NCBI RefSeq assembly: GCF_002631185.1
Contig: NZ_PDNU01000010.1
Span: 1 to 64,000, forward strand
Source: Teichococcus rhizosphaerae
GTDB lineage: Bacteria > Pseudomonadota > Alphaproteobacteria > Acetobacterales > Acetobacteraceae
Direction: 5' to 3'
DNA: 64,000 bases
The translations under genes were made by a program, and so were the position numbers. Positions 24,958 to 34,301 of the stretch are shown here, piece by piece (the first letter of the stretch is position 1; each line of letters begins with the position of its first letter). A model generated the notes under the pieces. That model had not been told where the DNA came from. It saw only the letters and a list, made by a program, of their open reading frames with translations, and did not search any database.

Positions 24958-26184
24958 TCAGGCCGCGCCCGTTCCGCCGGCGCCTTCCTCCGGCGCCGGC
25001 ACGCCACGGATGCGCTGGAGGTGCTGCATGCCCACCTCGCCCACCGAGAGGCAGCCGAGCAGCGCCAGGTTGCGGTCCACCTCCTGGCCCAGGATCTCGA
25101 TGCCGTGCCGCACGCCCGCCTCGCCGCCCACCGCGGCGGCGTAGAGGAAGGGGCGGCCGACAAACACGAAGTCCGCCCCGAGCGCGAGCGCCTTCAGCAC
25201 GTCCGAGCCGCGGCGGACGCCGCCATCCATCATCACCGCCATGCCGCCGGCGGCGACGCGGATCGCGGGCAGGGCGCGCAGCGCGGAGATGGCGCCGTCG
25301 AGCTGCCGCCCGCCATGGTTGGAGACGATGACGCCGTCGATGCCCTCCTCGGCCGCGCGGCGCGCATCCTCGGCGCGCAGGATGCCCTTGACCACCAGCC
25401 GTCCCCGCCACTGCCGCCGGATCCTGGCCACATGCGCCCAGCTCAGGTGGTCGCGCGCGCCGAAGTCGCGCTCCACGTTGCGGGCGATGATGGGCGCGCC
25501 GCGCTCGGCGTAGTTGTTCTCGAAATGCGGCATGCCGTGGCGGCGCAGGGTCCGCCACAGCGTGTCCCACAGCCAGAGCGGCCGGGTCGCGCCGTCCCAG
25601 GCCAGGCGCAGCGAGGGCTTCAGCGGCGTGGAGAAGCCGGTGCGGATGTTGTTCTCGCGGTTGCCCATGGTGGTGGTGTCCACCGTCAGCACCAGCGTGC
25701 CGAAGCCGGCCTGCTCCACCCGGCCGATGAGCCTGGCGATGCGCGCCTCGTCCCCCGGCAGGTAGGCCTGGAACCAGCTTCCCGGCGCCGCGTGCGCCAC
25801 CTCCTCCATGGGGATGAGGGAGGAGCCGCTCATCACCATCGGGATGCCCGCCGCGGCCGCCGCGCGCGCCAGCACCAGGTCGCCGCGATAGGCCATGATG
25901 GCGCTGATGCCCATGGGCGCGATGCCGAAGGGGGCGTTGTGGCGCTGGCCGAACAGCGAGGTGGCGATGCTGCGCTTCGAGACGTCGATCAGGTAGCGCG
26001 GGCGGAAGGCCCATTCGGCGAAGGCGTCGCGGTTGTCGCGGAGGGCGGCGTTGGTTTCCGCCGCGCCGGCGATGTAGCCGAAGAGCGGGCGCGGCAGCTT
26101 GCGCCGGGCGGCCGGCTCGAAGTCGTCGAGCGCCAGGACCGGGCGCAGGTGCCGCGGCGTCCCGTGCCCCACCGCCCGGTACAT
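24958..26184 (-). CDS. FMN-dependent alpha-hydroxy acid oxidase/dehydrogenase
   Basis: A protein of about 408 residues in the LldD/glycolate oxidase family. Landmarks are the N-terminal RRKLPRPLFGYIAGAAE, FGIAPMGISA, LTVDTTTMGNRE, the catalytic-histidine motif VSNHGGRQLDG and the FMN-phosphate region DGGVRRGSDVLKALALGAD. It oxidises an L-2-hydroxy acid to the 2-oxo acid. A GTG at 26241 would add 19 residues and may be the true start. It is divergent from a FadR-type regulator across an inverted repeat and upstream of a 2-hydroxyacid dehydrogenase, so the pair probably interconverts related acids. Confidence 0.92.
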   Translation of the reverse strand: MYRAVGHGTPRHLRPVLALDDFEPAARRKLPRPLFGYIAGAAETNAALRDNRDAFAEWAFRPRYLIDVSKRSIATSLFGQRHNAPFGIAPMGISAIMAYRGDLVLARAAAAAGIPMVMSGSSLIPMEEVAHAAPGSWFQAYLPGDEARIARLIGRVEQAGFGTLVLTVDTTTMGNRENNIRTGFSTPLKPSLRLAWDGATRPLWLWDTLWRTLRRHGMPHFENNYAERGAPIIARNVERDFGARDHLSWAHVARIRRQWRGRLVVKGILRAEDARRAAEEGIDGVIVSNHGGRQLDGAISALRALPAIRVAAGGMAVMMDGGVRRGSDVLKALALGADFVFVGRPFLYAAAVGGEAGVRHGIEILGQEVDRNLALLGCLSVGEVGMQHLQRIRGVPAPEEGAGGTGAA

Positions 26185-26409
26185 CGCCCGAGGCGGCGGC
26201 GGCGCTGCGACGGTGGGCGGGCCTTCCGCGTCCCGGCTCACGGCGCCCGCCCCCGTGGCTGGAAGGGCTGGAAGGGCGGGACGGGCTGGCCTGGGGCGCC
26301 GGGCCGGCGGATCGAGCGAGGCAAGAGCGGGAGGTTCCTTGCAGGCCGCCTGCGCCGGGCATGGCGGCGTTGGCCGTGTCGCGCATGATCCTGACAACTT
26401 CGCCGAAAA

Positions 26410-26430
26410 CCTGTCAATATGCCTGACAGG
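26410..26430. promoter_or_regulatory. 7-7-7 inverted repeat, candidate FadR-type operator
   Basis: CCTGTCA (26410-26416) and TGACAGG (26424-26430) form a perfect inverted repeat with a 7-base spacer, 41 bases upstream of the GntR/FadR-type regulator and in its divergent promoter region. A further half-site, CTGACA, lies at 26391-26396. The spacing fits autoregulation plus control of the hydroxyacid oxidase. Confidence 0.6.
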
Positions 26431-26471
26431 AAGGTGCCCGCCGCGCGGGCCGCCAGGGGCGCGGGAGGCCG

Positions 26472-27209
26472 ATGCGCAAGACCATCGAGGGAGCGGGGCT
26501 GGAGCCGGCGCGGGCGCCGCGGCTGGGCGACCGGCTCTATGGGCGGATCCTGGAGCAGATCATCTCCGGCCATTTCCAGGCGGGCGACAAGCTGCCCTCG
26601 GAAAGCCAGATCTGCCAGGCCTTCGGCGTGTCCCGCCCCACCGTGCGCGAGGCGCTGACGCGGCTGCACGCCGACGGGCTGGTGACGACGCGGCGGGGCT
26701 CCGGCACCTTCGTGCTGCGGCGCCCGCCTGGCCAGCTCGCCACCCTGGCGGAGGCGTCGGACGTGGCGGGGCTGCTGCGCTGCATGGAGGTGCGGATGGC
26801 GCTGGAGGACCGCGCGGCGGGGCTGGCCGCCCGGCGGCGCACGCCGCGCCAGATGGAGGCGGTGCTGCGCGCGCTCGACGCGCTGCGCGCGAGCTTCGGC
26901 GAGGCCGCCGGCGCCCTGGCGCCCGCCCGCGCGGACTACGCGTTCCACCACGCCGTCGCCAGCGCCAGCGGCAACGCGCTGTTCGCGGGCATGCTGGAGA
27001 TGCTGCACGGCACCATGCTGCGGGCGATGGACGTGTCGCACGGAATGCGGCGGGCGGGCTCGGCCGAATGGAGCCGCCGCATCATGGAGGAGCACGAGGC
27101 GGTGGCCGACGCCATCCGCCGGCAGGACGCCGAGGGCGCCAGCCTGGCGATGCGCCACCACCTCTACCATGCCCGCCGGCGCGTCACCGAGGAGCGCGGC
27201 GAGGGCTGA
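26472..27209 (+). CDS. GntR/FadR-family (FCD) transcriptional regulator
   Basis: A 245-residue regulator. The N-terminal winged helix contains GDKLPSESQICQAFGVSRPTVREAL, visible as LPSESQICQAFGVSR and PTVREALTRL, followed by GSGTFV. The C-terminal FCD domain has EVRMALEDRAAG, an FHHAVASASGN metal-binding region and a late H-E-A-V-A-D-A-I-R helix. FCD regulators usually sense organic acids such as lactate or glycolate, matching the divergent hydroxyacid oxidase. It also lies upstream of hyuA/hyuB, 137 bases away, and could control them too. Confidence 0.92.
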   Translation: MRKTIEGAGLEPARAPRLGDRLYGRILEQIISGHFQAGDKLPSESQICQAFGVSRPTVREALTRLHADGLVTTRRGSGTFVLRRPPGQLATLAEASDVAGLLRCMEVRMALEDRAAGLAARRRTPRQMEAVLRALDALRASFGEAAGALAPARADYAFHHAVASASGNALFAGMLEMLHGTMLRAMDVSHGMRRAGSAEWSRRIMEEHEAVADAIRRQDAEGASLAMRHHLYHARRRVTEERGEG

Positions 27210-27346
27210 GCGGCGCGGCGGGCTCCGGGGGGGTGGGGCAGGGGCGGCGCCTGCGGCCGGCTCCCATAACCTGCGGCTATCGGCCGCCCCGAAATGGGAA
27301 ATGGCGGACCCGCCCCATCCGGCGCAGGCTGGCGCCTCGGCAGGGC

Positions 27347-29392
27347 ATGGAGGCGGACTTGGCGTGGCGCGTTGGGGTTGATATCGGCGGGACCTTCGCC
27401 GACTTCGTGGCGCTGGACACGGACAGCGGCCGGCTCACCACCCTGAAGGTGCTGACCACGCCGCAGGAGCCGGGCCAGGATGTCGCGGCGGGCCTGCGCC
27501 GCCTGGCGGAGGACGGGCTGCAGCCCGCCCGGGTGGAGCGCTTCGTCCATGGCACGACGGTGGGCGTGAACACCATCATCCAGCGGCGCGGCGCGCGGCT
27601 GGCGCTGTTCACCACCGCCGGCTTCACCGACATGCTGGAGCTGGCGCGGCTGCGCATGCCCGACACCTACAGCCTGTTCTGCGAGCGCCCCGAGCCGCTG
27701 GTCCCGCGCGAGCACGTCTTTCCCATCGAGGAGCGGATGGATGCGGAGGGCCGCACCCTCGTCCCGCCCGCCCGCGCCTCCGTGGCCGCGGCGCTGCGGG
27801 CGGCGCGGGCGGCGGGCTGCCAGGGCATCGTCGTCTCGCTGCTGCATGCCTGGCGCAACGCCGCGCATGAGGAGGCGGTGGCCGCGATGGCCGCCGAGAT
27901 GGCGCCCGACCTCTTCGTCTTCCGCGGCAGCGAGGTCTGGCCCGCCATCCGCGAATACGAGCGCACCACCACCACGGTGCTGAACGCCTATGTCCACCCC
28001 CGCATCGACGCCTATCTGGAGCGGGTGGAGGCGCAGCTCGCCGCCGCCGCCATCGCGGCGCCGCTGCTGCTCACCACCTCCGCCGGCGGCACCATGACGG
28101 CGAGGCGCGGGCGGCGGGACTGCGTCGGCATGCTGCTCTCGGGCACCGCCTCGGGCGTGGTGGGGGCCGGCGTGGTGGCGCGGGCGGCGGGGCTGCCATC
28201 GGTGCTGACGCTGGATGTCGGCGGCACCAGCGCCGACGTGGCGCTGCTGCATGACGGGCTGCCCGCCTTCGGCGTCGGCCACGCGGTGGGCGAGTTCCCG
28301 CTCGCCATCCCCACCGTCGCGGTGGTCTCGAGCGGCCAGGGCGGCGGCTCCATCGCCTGGCTGGACGCGCAGGGCGTGCTGCAGGTGGGGCCCGAGAGCG
28401 CCGGCTCCACCCCCGGCCCCGCCTGCTTCGGCCGCGGCGGCGAGCGCTGCACGGTGACGGACGCGGCGCTGCTCTGCGGCATCCTCGGCCAGGGCGAGCT
28501 GGGCTTCGGCGCCATCGCTCCCCAGGCGGAGCTGGCGGAGGCGGCCATCGCCCCCATCGCCGCCCGCCTCGGCACGGATGCGGCCACGGCGGCGGAGGGC
28601 GTGCTGCAGGTGGCCATCAGCGGCATGCTGGTCGAGATCGACAAGCTGCTGGCGCGGGCGGGGATGCATGCGAGCGAGCTGACCCTGATGCCCTTCGGCG
28701 GCGCCGGCCCCATGCTGGGCGCGCTGCTGGCCGAGGCCGCCGGCCTCCGCCGCGTGCTGGTGCCGCCCGTGCCCGGCACGCTCTGCGCGCTGGGCGCCCT
28801 GGCCGCCGACCTGCGGCGGGACACCATGCGCACCGTGCTGCTGCCGCTGGAGGCGGCGGCCTGGCCCCGCCTCGCCGCCGTCTTCGCCGCTCTTTCCGCC
28901 GAGGCCGGCGCGGCGCTCGGCGAGATGAGCGGCGCGGCGGAGGCGGAGATCTCGCTGGCGGCCGACCTGCGCTACCGGGGCCAGTCCTACGAGCTGACCG
29001 TGCCGGTGCCCGCCCGCTTCCGCGAGGAGGGCTCGGCGGCGGAGATGGCGGCGCTGTTCCACGCCGCCCATGCCGAGAGCTTCGGCCATGCCGATCCGGA
29101 GGCGCCGGTGGAGGTGGTGAGCCTGCGCGCCGCCGCGCGCCATCCGGCGCCGCCCCTGCCCGTGCCGCGCCGGCCCGCCGTGCCGCATGAGGCGGCGGCG
29201 GAGGCCACGATCATGCTGCGGCTGGGCGGGCACTGGCGCCAGGCCGGGCTGTTCCGCCGCGCCGCCCTGGCGCCGGGCGCCTGCTTCACGGGCCCCGCCG
29301 TCGTCACCCAGGCGGACTGCACCGTGCTGGTGCCCCCCGCCTGGCGCGCCACGACCGACGAGCTTGGCAACCTGGTGATGGAGCAGCCCTGA
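27347..29392 (+). CDS. hydantoinase A/oxoprolinase subunit A-like (HyuA)
   Basis: A 681-residue ATP-dependent amidohydrolase subunit of the ASKHA fold. It begins WRVGVDIGGTFADFVALD and has VHGTTVGVNTIIQRRG, LTLDVGGTSADVALL and the late MPFGGAGPM motif, in family order. With the B subunit it opens cyclic amides (hydantoins, 5-oxoproline, N-methylhydantoin) or carboxylates ketones, depending on the branch; sequence alone does not choose. The start at MEADLAWRVG was set by conservation, as the upstream frame is low complexity. Its stop overlaps the start of the next gene (TGATG). Confidence 0.93.
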   Translation: MEADLAWRVGVDIGGTFADFVALDTDSGRLTTLKVLTTPQEPGQDVAAGLRRLAEDGLQPARVERFVHGTTVGVNTIIQRRGARLALFTTAGFTDMLELARLRMPDTYSLFCERPEPLVPREHVFPIEERMDAEGRTLVPPARASVAAALRAARAAGCQGIVVSLLHAWRNAAHEEAVAAMAAEMAPDLFVFRGSEVWPAIREYERTTTTVLNAYVHPRIDAYLERVEAQLAAAAIAAPLLLTTSAGGTMTARRGRRDCVGMLLSGTASGVVGAGVVARAAGLPSVLTLDVGGTSADVALLHDGLPAFGVGHAVGEFPLAIPTVAVVSSGQGGGSIAWLDAQGVLQVGPESAGSTPGPACFGRGGERCTVTDAALLCGILGQGELGFGAIAPQAELAEAAIAPIAARLGTDAATAAEGVLQVAISGMLVEIDKLLARAGMHASELTLMPFGGAGPMLGALLAEAAGLRRVLVPPVPGTLCALGALAADLRRDTMRTVLLPLEAAAWPRLAAVFAALSAEAGAALGEMSGAAEAEISLAADLRYRGQSYELTVPVPARFREEGSAAEMAALFHAAHAESFGHADPEAPVEVVSLRAAARHPAPPLPVPRRPAVPHEAAAEATIMLRLGGHWRQAGLFRRAALAPGACFTGPAVVTQADCTVLVPPAWRATTDELGNLVMEQP

Positions 29393-31365
29393 TGCGCACC
29401 GACCCCGTGACCCTGCAGGTGCTGCGCAACCATTGCCGCGCCGCCGCCGAGAGCATGGCGACCACCCTCTACCGCACGGCGCACTCCACCTTCGTCAAGG
29501 AGACGGAGGACTTCACCATCCAGCTGCTGGACGCGCGCGGCAAGACCTGCGCCGTGCCGCTCGACCTCGGCGCCACCTGGTATCCGGGCGTGGACTACGA
29601 GGCGGCGATCGGGCTCGTGCCGGGCGGCTACCAGCCCGGCGACATCGCCATGACGAGCGACCCCTATTCCGGCTACCTCTCCACCCACTCGCCGGACACC
29701 AACATGTGGAAGCCGGTGTTCCACGAGGGCGAGATCATCGCCTTCGCGGGCGGGCACATCCACAATGTCGATGTGGGCGGCGCGGTGCCGGCCAGCCTGT
29801 CCCGCACGCTGACGGAGGTGCACCAGGAGGGGCTGCGCGTGCCGCCCAGCAAGCTCTACCGGCAGGGCGTGCTGGACGAGACGCTGCTGCGCACCATGCT
29901 GGCCAATGTCCGCGTGCCCGAGCAGAACTGGGGCGACCTCAAGGCGCTGGTGGCGGCGGTGAACACGGGCGAGCGGCGCATCCTCGACCTCGCCCGCCGC
30001 TTCGGCGTGCAACGGCTGCAGGACGGGCTGGCGGACCTGCTCGACTATGGCGAGGCGCAGGCCCGCGCCGTGCTCTCCGGCCTGCCGGACGGCGCCTACC
30101 GCTTCGCCGACTACTGCGACGAGGACGGCGTGGGCGGCGACCCGCTGCGGCTCAACCTGACGCTGCGCATCCAGGGTGATTCCGCCGAGCTGGACTTCAC
30201 CGGCACCGACCCGCAGACCCTCTCGTCGATGAACGTGCCGACGGGCGGGCATCCGCGCCATTCGCTGATCCTGGTGGGCGTCTACTATGTGCTCTCGGCG
30301 CTCAGCCCCAAGATCCTGCTGAACTTCGGCACCACCCGGCCCTTCACCTGCATCCTGCCCGAGGGCAGCGTGGTGAACCCGGCGCACCCGGCGGCGGTGG
30401 GCATGCGCAGCCTCACCTGCGCGCGGCTGCGCAGCCTGGTGTTCGGCGCCTTCGCGCAGGCCGCGCCGGAGCGGCTGCCGGCGGCGCCCGCCGGCTCCTC
30501 CTCCATCATCAACCTCGCCGCCGAGCACCCGCGCACGGGGCGGCGCGTCATCGCGGCCGTGGCGCCCATCGTCGGCGGCGGCGGCGGCATGCCGCACCGC
30601 GACGGCACGGACGGCTCTGGGGCGGATGCCGCCTACCTCAAGAACAGCCCCGTGGAGATCACCGAATCCGAGGCGCCGGTGCGCATCCTCCGCTACGGGC
30701 TGATGCCGGACACGGGCGGCGCCGGCGAGCACCGGGGCGGGCTGGCCACGGTGCTGGAATTCACCACCGACGCGCCGGACGCCACCGTGACGGCGCGCAA
30801 CCGGGACCGCTCCATCTTCCGCCCGTGGGGCATCCTGGGCGGGCGGCCGGGGGCGGCCAGCACCTTCACCCTGAACCCCGGCCGGCCGGAGGAGCAGGAC
30901 CTGCGCAACACCGACCTGCTGCACCTTTCGCCGGGCGACGTGGTGCGCATCGTCTCCCCCGGCGGCGGCGGGCGGGGCGACCCGGCGCGGCGCGACCCGC
31001 GCGCCGTGCTGCGCGACGTCCGCGCCGGCCGCCTCACCCCGCAGGCCGCGGAGCGCGACCATGGCGTCGTCATCCGCGACGACGCGGTGGATGCGGCGGC
31101 GACGCGGGCGCTGCGCGGCCGCATGCCGGCGCGGGCGGGCTTCGATGGCGGCGCCGAGCGCGCGGCGCACGAGGCGCGCTGGAACGCGGATGCCTATGCC
31201 GCGCTGGGCGAGGCGATGGCGCGGGTGCCGCCGAGCTGGCGCGGGCGGCTCAAGCGGCGCCTCTTCGCCGCGGTGCGCGCCGCGCCGGACGAGGCGCCGC
31301 GCGCCGTCATCGGCGCCGTGCTGCGCGAGGACCGCGCCTTCCGCCGCGCGCTGGCCGGCGAATAG
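29392..31365 (+). CDS. hydantoinase B/oxoprolinase subunit B-like (HyuB)
   Basis: A 657-residue partner of the preceding subunit. It begins DPVTLQVLRNHCRAAAESM and contains ETEDFTIQLLD, the PGDIAMTSDPYSG segment with likely metal-binding residues, FAGGHIHNVDVGG and the C-terminal RIVSPGGGGRGDPARR. Usual length is 520-600 residues; here about 80 extra residues follow GDPARRDPRAVLRDV, as in many alphaproteobacterial homologues. One base overlap with hyuA indicates translational coupling. Confidence 0.93.
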   Translation: MRTDPVTLQVLRNHCRAAAESMATTLYRTAHSTFVKETEDFTIQLLDARGKTCAVPLDLGATWYPGVDYEAAIGLVPGGYQPGDIAMTSDPYSGYLSTHSPDTNMWKPVFHEGEIIAFAGGHIHNVDVGGAVPASLSRTLTEVHQEGLRVPPSKLYRQGVLDETLLRTMLANVRVPEQNWGDLKALVAAVNTGERRILDLARRFGVQRLQDGLADLLDYGEAQARAVLSGLPDGAYRFADYCDEDGVGGDPLRLNLTLRIQGDSAELDFTGTDPQTLSSMNVPTGGHPRHSLILVGVYYVLSALSPKILLNFGTTRPFTCILPEGSVVNPAHPAAVGMRSLTCARLRSLVFGAFAQAAPERLPAAPAGSSSIINLAAEHPRTGRRVIAAVAPIVGGGGGMPHRDGTDGSGADAAYLKNSPVEITESEAPVRILRYGLMPDTGGAGEHRGGLATVLEFTTDAPDATVTARNRDRSIFRPWGILGGRPGAASTFTLNPGRPEEQDLRNTDLLHLSPGDVVRIVSPGGGGRGDPARRDPRAVLRDVRAGRLTPQAAERDHGVVIRDDAVDAAATRALRGRMPARAGFDGGAERAAHEARWNADAYAALGEAMARVPPSWRGRLKRRLFAAVRAAPDEAPRAVIGAVLREDRAFRRALAGE

Positions 31366-31447
31366 GCCCGGCGCCGCCAGGCCGCCGCGGGAAGGGCGGG
31401 GCCTGGGCGGATGGGAGGACGGGGCGGCGGGCGCTATGCTCGCCGCC

Positions 31448-32386
31448 ATGAACGCCCGCGACATCGAGATCTTCCGCGCCGTCATGCAGGGCCGCACGCT
31501 GCGCGCGGCGGCCGAGATGCTGCATGTCTCGCAGCCCGCCCTTTCCAAGGCGCTGCGGCATTGCGAGGACCGGCTGGGCTTCCGGCTCTTCCAGCGCACC
31601 GCCGGCCGCCTCGTGCCCACCGCCGAGGCGCAGGCCATGCTGCCCGAGGCGGAGCGGCTCTACCAGGAACTGCAGGGCTTCAAGGGCTTCGCGCGCGATC
31701 TCGGCGGCCACCGCGGCGGGCTGCTGCGGCTCGGCGCCAGCTCCTCCCTGGCCGTCTCGCTGGTGCCGGCGGCGCTGGCGGCGCTGCGCCGCGAGCGCGA
31801 GGCGGCGCGGCTGACGCTGCACCTGCTGCCCGTGCGCGAACTGGCCGACGCGCTGCTCGCCCGCCGCCTCGATGTCGGGCTGGCGCTGACGCCGCTCGCC
31901 CTGCCCGGGCTGGAGAGCGAGGTGCTGGGCAGCGTGGCCTGCGTCGTGCTGCTGCCCGAGGGCCACCCGCTCGCGGCCGAGCCGGTGCTGCGCCCCGCCC
32001 TGCTGGCGGGCGCGCCGGAGGTGGGCTTCGCCGGCTGGCAGGATTTCGGCCACAGCCTCGACCTCGCCTTCGAGCAGGAGGGGGTGGAGCGGCGCCTGGC
32101 CATCGAGGTCGGCACCACGGTCAGCGCCGTGGCGCTGGTGCGGGAAGGGGCGGGCTACGCCATCGTCGACGGCTTCGCCTGCCGCACCCTGCCGCCGGGC
32201 CTCGTCGCCCGGCCCTTCGTGCCGGAGGCGCGGCGCGCGGTGGTGATGGCGCACGGCCCGGCCCTGGGCAGCTCCGCCCTGATGGACCGGCTGCGCGCCA
32301 TCCTGGCCCGGCTCTGCGCCGGCCCGGACGGGCCCGCCGCTCAGTCGGCGCGCGCGCCGCTCGCCTTCACCAGCGGCACCCAGTAG
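31448..32386 (+). CDS. LysR-family transcriptional regulator
   Basis: A 312-residue regulator. The N-terminal helix-turn-helix reads MNARDIEIFRAVMQGRTL then AAEMLHVSQPALSKALRHCE, and the rest is the periplasmic-binding-like effector domain starting LRLGASSSLAVSLVPAAL. An ATG 4 codons earlier (31436) is an alternative. It follows hyuAB by 82 bases and is convergent with a Bug gene, overlapping its 3' end by 46 bases, so it may control hyuAB or the Bug gene. The overlapping tail (SARAPLAFTSGTQ) looks like read-through sequence beyond a normal LysR end. Confidence 0.9.
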   Translation: MNARDIEIFRAVMQGRTLRAAAEMLHVSQPALSKALRHCEDRLGFRLFQRTAGRLVPTAEAQAMLPEAERLYQELQGFKGFARDLGGHRGGLLRLGASSSLAVSLVPAALAALRREREAARLTLHLLPVRELADALLARRLDVGLALTPLALPGLESEVLGSVACVVLLPEGHPLAAEPVLRPALLAGAPEVGFAGWQDFGHSLDLAFEQEGVERRLAIEVGTTVSAVALVREGAGYAIVDGFACRTLPPGLVARPFVPEARRAVVMAHGPALGSSALMDRLRAILARLCAGPDGPAAQSARAPLAFTSGTQ

Positions 32387-33375
32387 TCGATCTCCTCCCT
32401 CAGGAAGGCGGCGAACTTCGCGGGCGTGTAGCCGCGCATGGGGGGCAGGCCCATCTCCTGGTCCAGCCGCCGGGCCACCGCCGGGTCGGCAAGGGAGGCC
32501 TCCATGCCGGCGGCCATCCGCTCGATGATGGGCTGCGGCGTGCCGGCGGGGGCGAAGACGCCGAACCAGGAATAGGCGCGGTAGCCGGGCAGGCCCGCCT
32601 CGGCGCTGGTCGGCACCTCCGGCAGCACGGAGGAGCGCGCCTCGGTGGCCATCACCAGCGCCTTCAGCGCGCCCGATTCCACATGCGGCTTCATCAGCCC
32701 CGGCACGTCGGCGGTGAAGTCCACCACCCCCGCCAGCAGGTCGTTGAACACCGGGCCGCTGCCGCGATAGGGGACATGGACCGCCTGGGTGCCGGTCTTC
32801 TGCAGGAAGGCCACCACGGAGATGTGGCCCGAGGCGCCGTTGCCCGCGCTGCCATAGCTGTACTTGCCGGGATTGGCCTTCAGCAGCGGGATGAACTCCT
32901 GAAGGGTGGAAACGCCCAGCTCCCGGCGCACGCAGAGGCCGATCGGCGCCAGCACGGAGGGGGCGACGGGCACCAGGTCCTTCAGCGGGTCGTAGGGCAG
33001 CTTGCTGTAGAGGCCGAGCGCCAGCCCCATGGTGGAAAGCGAGGCCATGACGAAGGTGTGGCCGTCGGGCGCGGACTTGGCGGCGAAGTCGGTGCCGGTG
33101 GTGCCGCCGGCGCCGGGGCGGTTCTCGATCACCACGGGCTGGCCCAGCACCTCGGAGAGCTTCTGCGCCACCAGCCGGGCGCTGACGTCGGTGGCCCCGC
33201 CCGCAGCGAAGGGCACCACCATGCGGACCGGCCGGTTCGGCCAGGACCGGTCCTGTCCCTGGCTCTGGTCCTGGCCTTGGGCCAGCGCGCCGCGCGCCAG
33301 GGCCGGCGCCGCCAGCAGCGCCGGCACGGCGGCCAGCAGTCGGCGGCGGAAAGCGGAAGGGCGGTCGTTCGCCAT
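32341..33375 (-). CDS. Bug/TctC-family substrate-binding protein
   Basis: A 344-residue periplasmic protein. The export signal FRRRLLAAVPALLAAPALARG is followed by a Gln/Asp-rich stretch (QGQDQSQGQDR) and the Bug opening WPNRPVRMVVPFAAGGATD and QPVVIENRPGAGGTTG. AGGAGT precedes the ATG by 8 bases. It is 55 bases behind the IclR regulator on the same strand, which probably controls it. No permease genes adjoin it. Confidence 0.93.
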   Translation of the reverse strand: MANDRPSAFRRRLLAAVPALLAAPALARGALAQGQDQSQGQDRSWPNRPVRMVVPFAAGGATDVSARLVAQKLSEVLGQPVVIENRPGAGGTTGTDFAAKSAPDGHTFVMASLSTMGLALGLYSKLPYDPLKDLVPVAPSVLAPIGLCVRRELGVSTLQEFIPLLKANPGKYSYGSAGNGASGHISVVAFLQKTGTQAVHVPYRGSGPVFNDLLAGVVDFTADVPGLMKPHVESGALKALVMATEARSSVLPEVPTSAEAGLPGYRAYSWFGVFAPAGTPQPIIERMAAGMEASLADPAVARRLDQEMGLPPMRGYTPAKFAAFLREEIDYWVPLVKASGARAD

Positions 33376-33430
33376 GCGGGGCACTCCTGGACGAGGGTTC
33401 GGAGGGGGGAGGGGTCGGGCGGCGGCGGGA

Positions 33431-34258
33431 TCAGGGCCGGTGGGCGCGCGAAAGCGCGGCGGGCGACGCCAGGCTGGCCTCCACCGCCGCGACCTCCTGC
33501 CGCATGCGGGCGAGGAAGTGCCGGCGCGCCGCCATGTCGAGCCGGCTGGCGATGAAGTTGGTGGCGATGGCGGCGGTGACGGCATGGCCCGGCGGGCGGA
33601 TGGCCAGCCCGATCACGGCCAGGCCGGCGATCAGCGAGTCGTCGCTCGCCAGGTGGCCTTCCGCCTGCGCCTGCTCCACGCGGCGGCGCACCTGCGCGAC
33701 GCTGCCGCCGAATTGCGGGTAGCGCGGCGCGTTGGCGGCCAGCACCGCCTCGATCTCGGCCTGGGGCTGGCTGGCGAGGATGGCGGCGCTGCCGGCGCCG
33801 ATGCCGAGCGGCATCAGCCCCCCCACGCCCTGGGTCAGGCTCTCGATGACATAGGCGCCGTCCTGCCGGTCCACGACCACGGCGTTGAGGCCGCTGCGGA
33901 CGATCAGGAAGGTCGTCTCGCCGCTCTCCCCCGTGAGCCGGGCGAGGGCGGGGCGGCAAAGGCGGCGCAGCCCGGTGCCATCCGCCGCCTGGCCGGCCAG
34001 CGCCACCAGCGCGGCGCCCAGCCGGTGGCGCTTGCCGCCCTCCACCCGCTCCACCCAGCCATGGCGCTCGAGCGCCGCCAGCAGCCGGTGCGTGGTGGAG
34101 GCGCTGAGGCGGAGGCCGCGGGCCAGCCGCGAAAGCTGCACGCCCCCCGCGCCGGCCTCGCCAAGCTGGCCGAGCAGGCCCACCACGCGGTCGAGCAGCT
34201 GGATGCCGGATTCGGCCGCGGCGGGTTGCTCGCTCGCTTCGGGCGGGGCGGAGGACAT
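33431..34258 (-). CDS. IclR-family transcriptional regulator
   Basis: A 275-residue regulator with the winged helix LSRLARGLRLSASTTHRLLA and LERHGWVERV and an effector domain containing TTFLIVRSGLNAVVVDR and MPLGIGAGSAAIL, the latter a good match to the IclR ligand pocket motif. The start at MSSAPPEASEQ was chosen because the upstream frame is Arg/Pro-rich. The downstream Bug gene is likely cotranscribed. A striking inverted repeat lies 44 bases upstream and may be its operator. Confidence 0.9.
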   Translation of the reverse strand: MSSAPPEASEQPAAAESGIQLLDRVVGLLGQLGEAGAGGVQLSRLARGLRLSASTTHRLLAALERHGWVERVEGGKRHRLGAALVALAGQAADGTGLRRLCRPALARLTGESGETTFLIVRSGLNAVVVDRQDGAYVIESLTQGVGGLMPLGIGAGSAAILASQPQAEIEAVLAANAPRYPQFGGSVAQVRRRVEQAQAEGHLASDDSLIAGLAVIGLAIRPPGHAVTAAIATNFIASRLDMAARRHFLARMRQEVAAVEASLASPAALSRAHRP

Positions 34259-34301
34259 GCGAACAGGATAGGACGGATGGCGGACCCGCAACAGTTCCGG
34301 A

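Noticed and set aside
23873-26386. Single 837-codon minus-strand frame suggesting a dehydrogenase/oxidase fusion
   Set aside because: The upstream part is out of frame with the real oxidase gene; only the last 326 codons encode the dehydrogenase.
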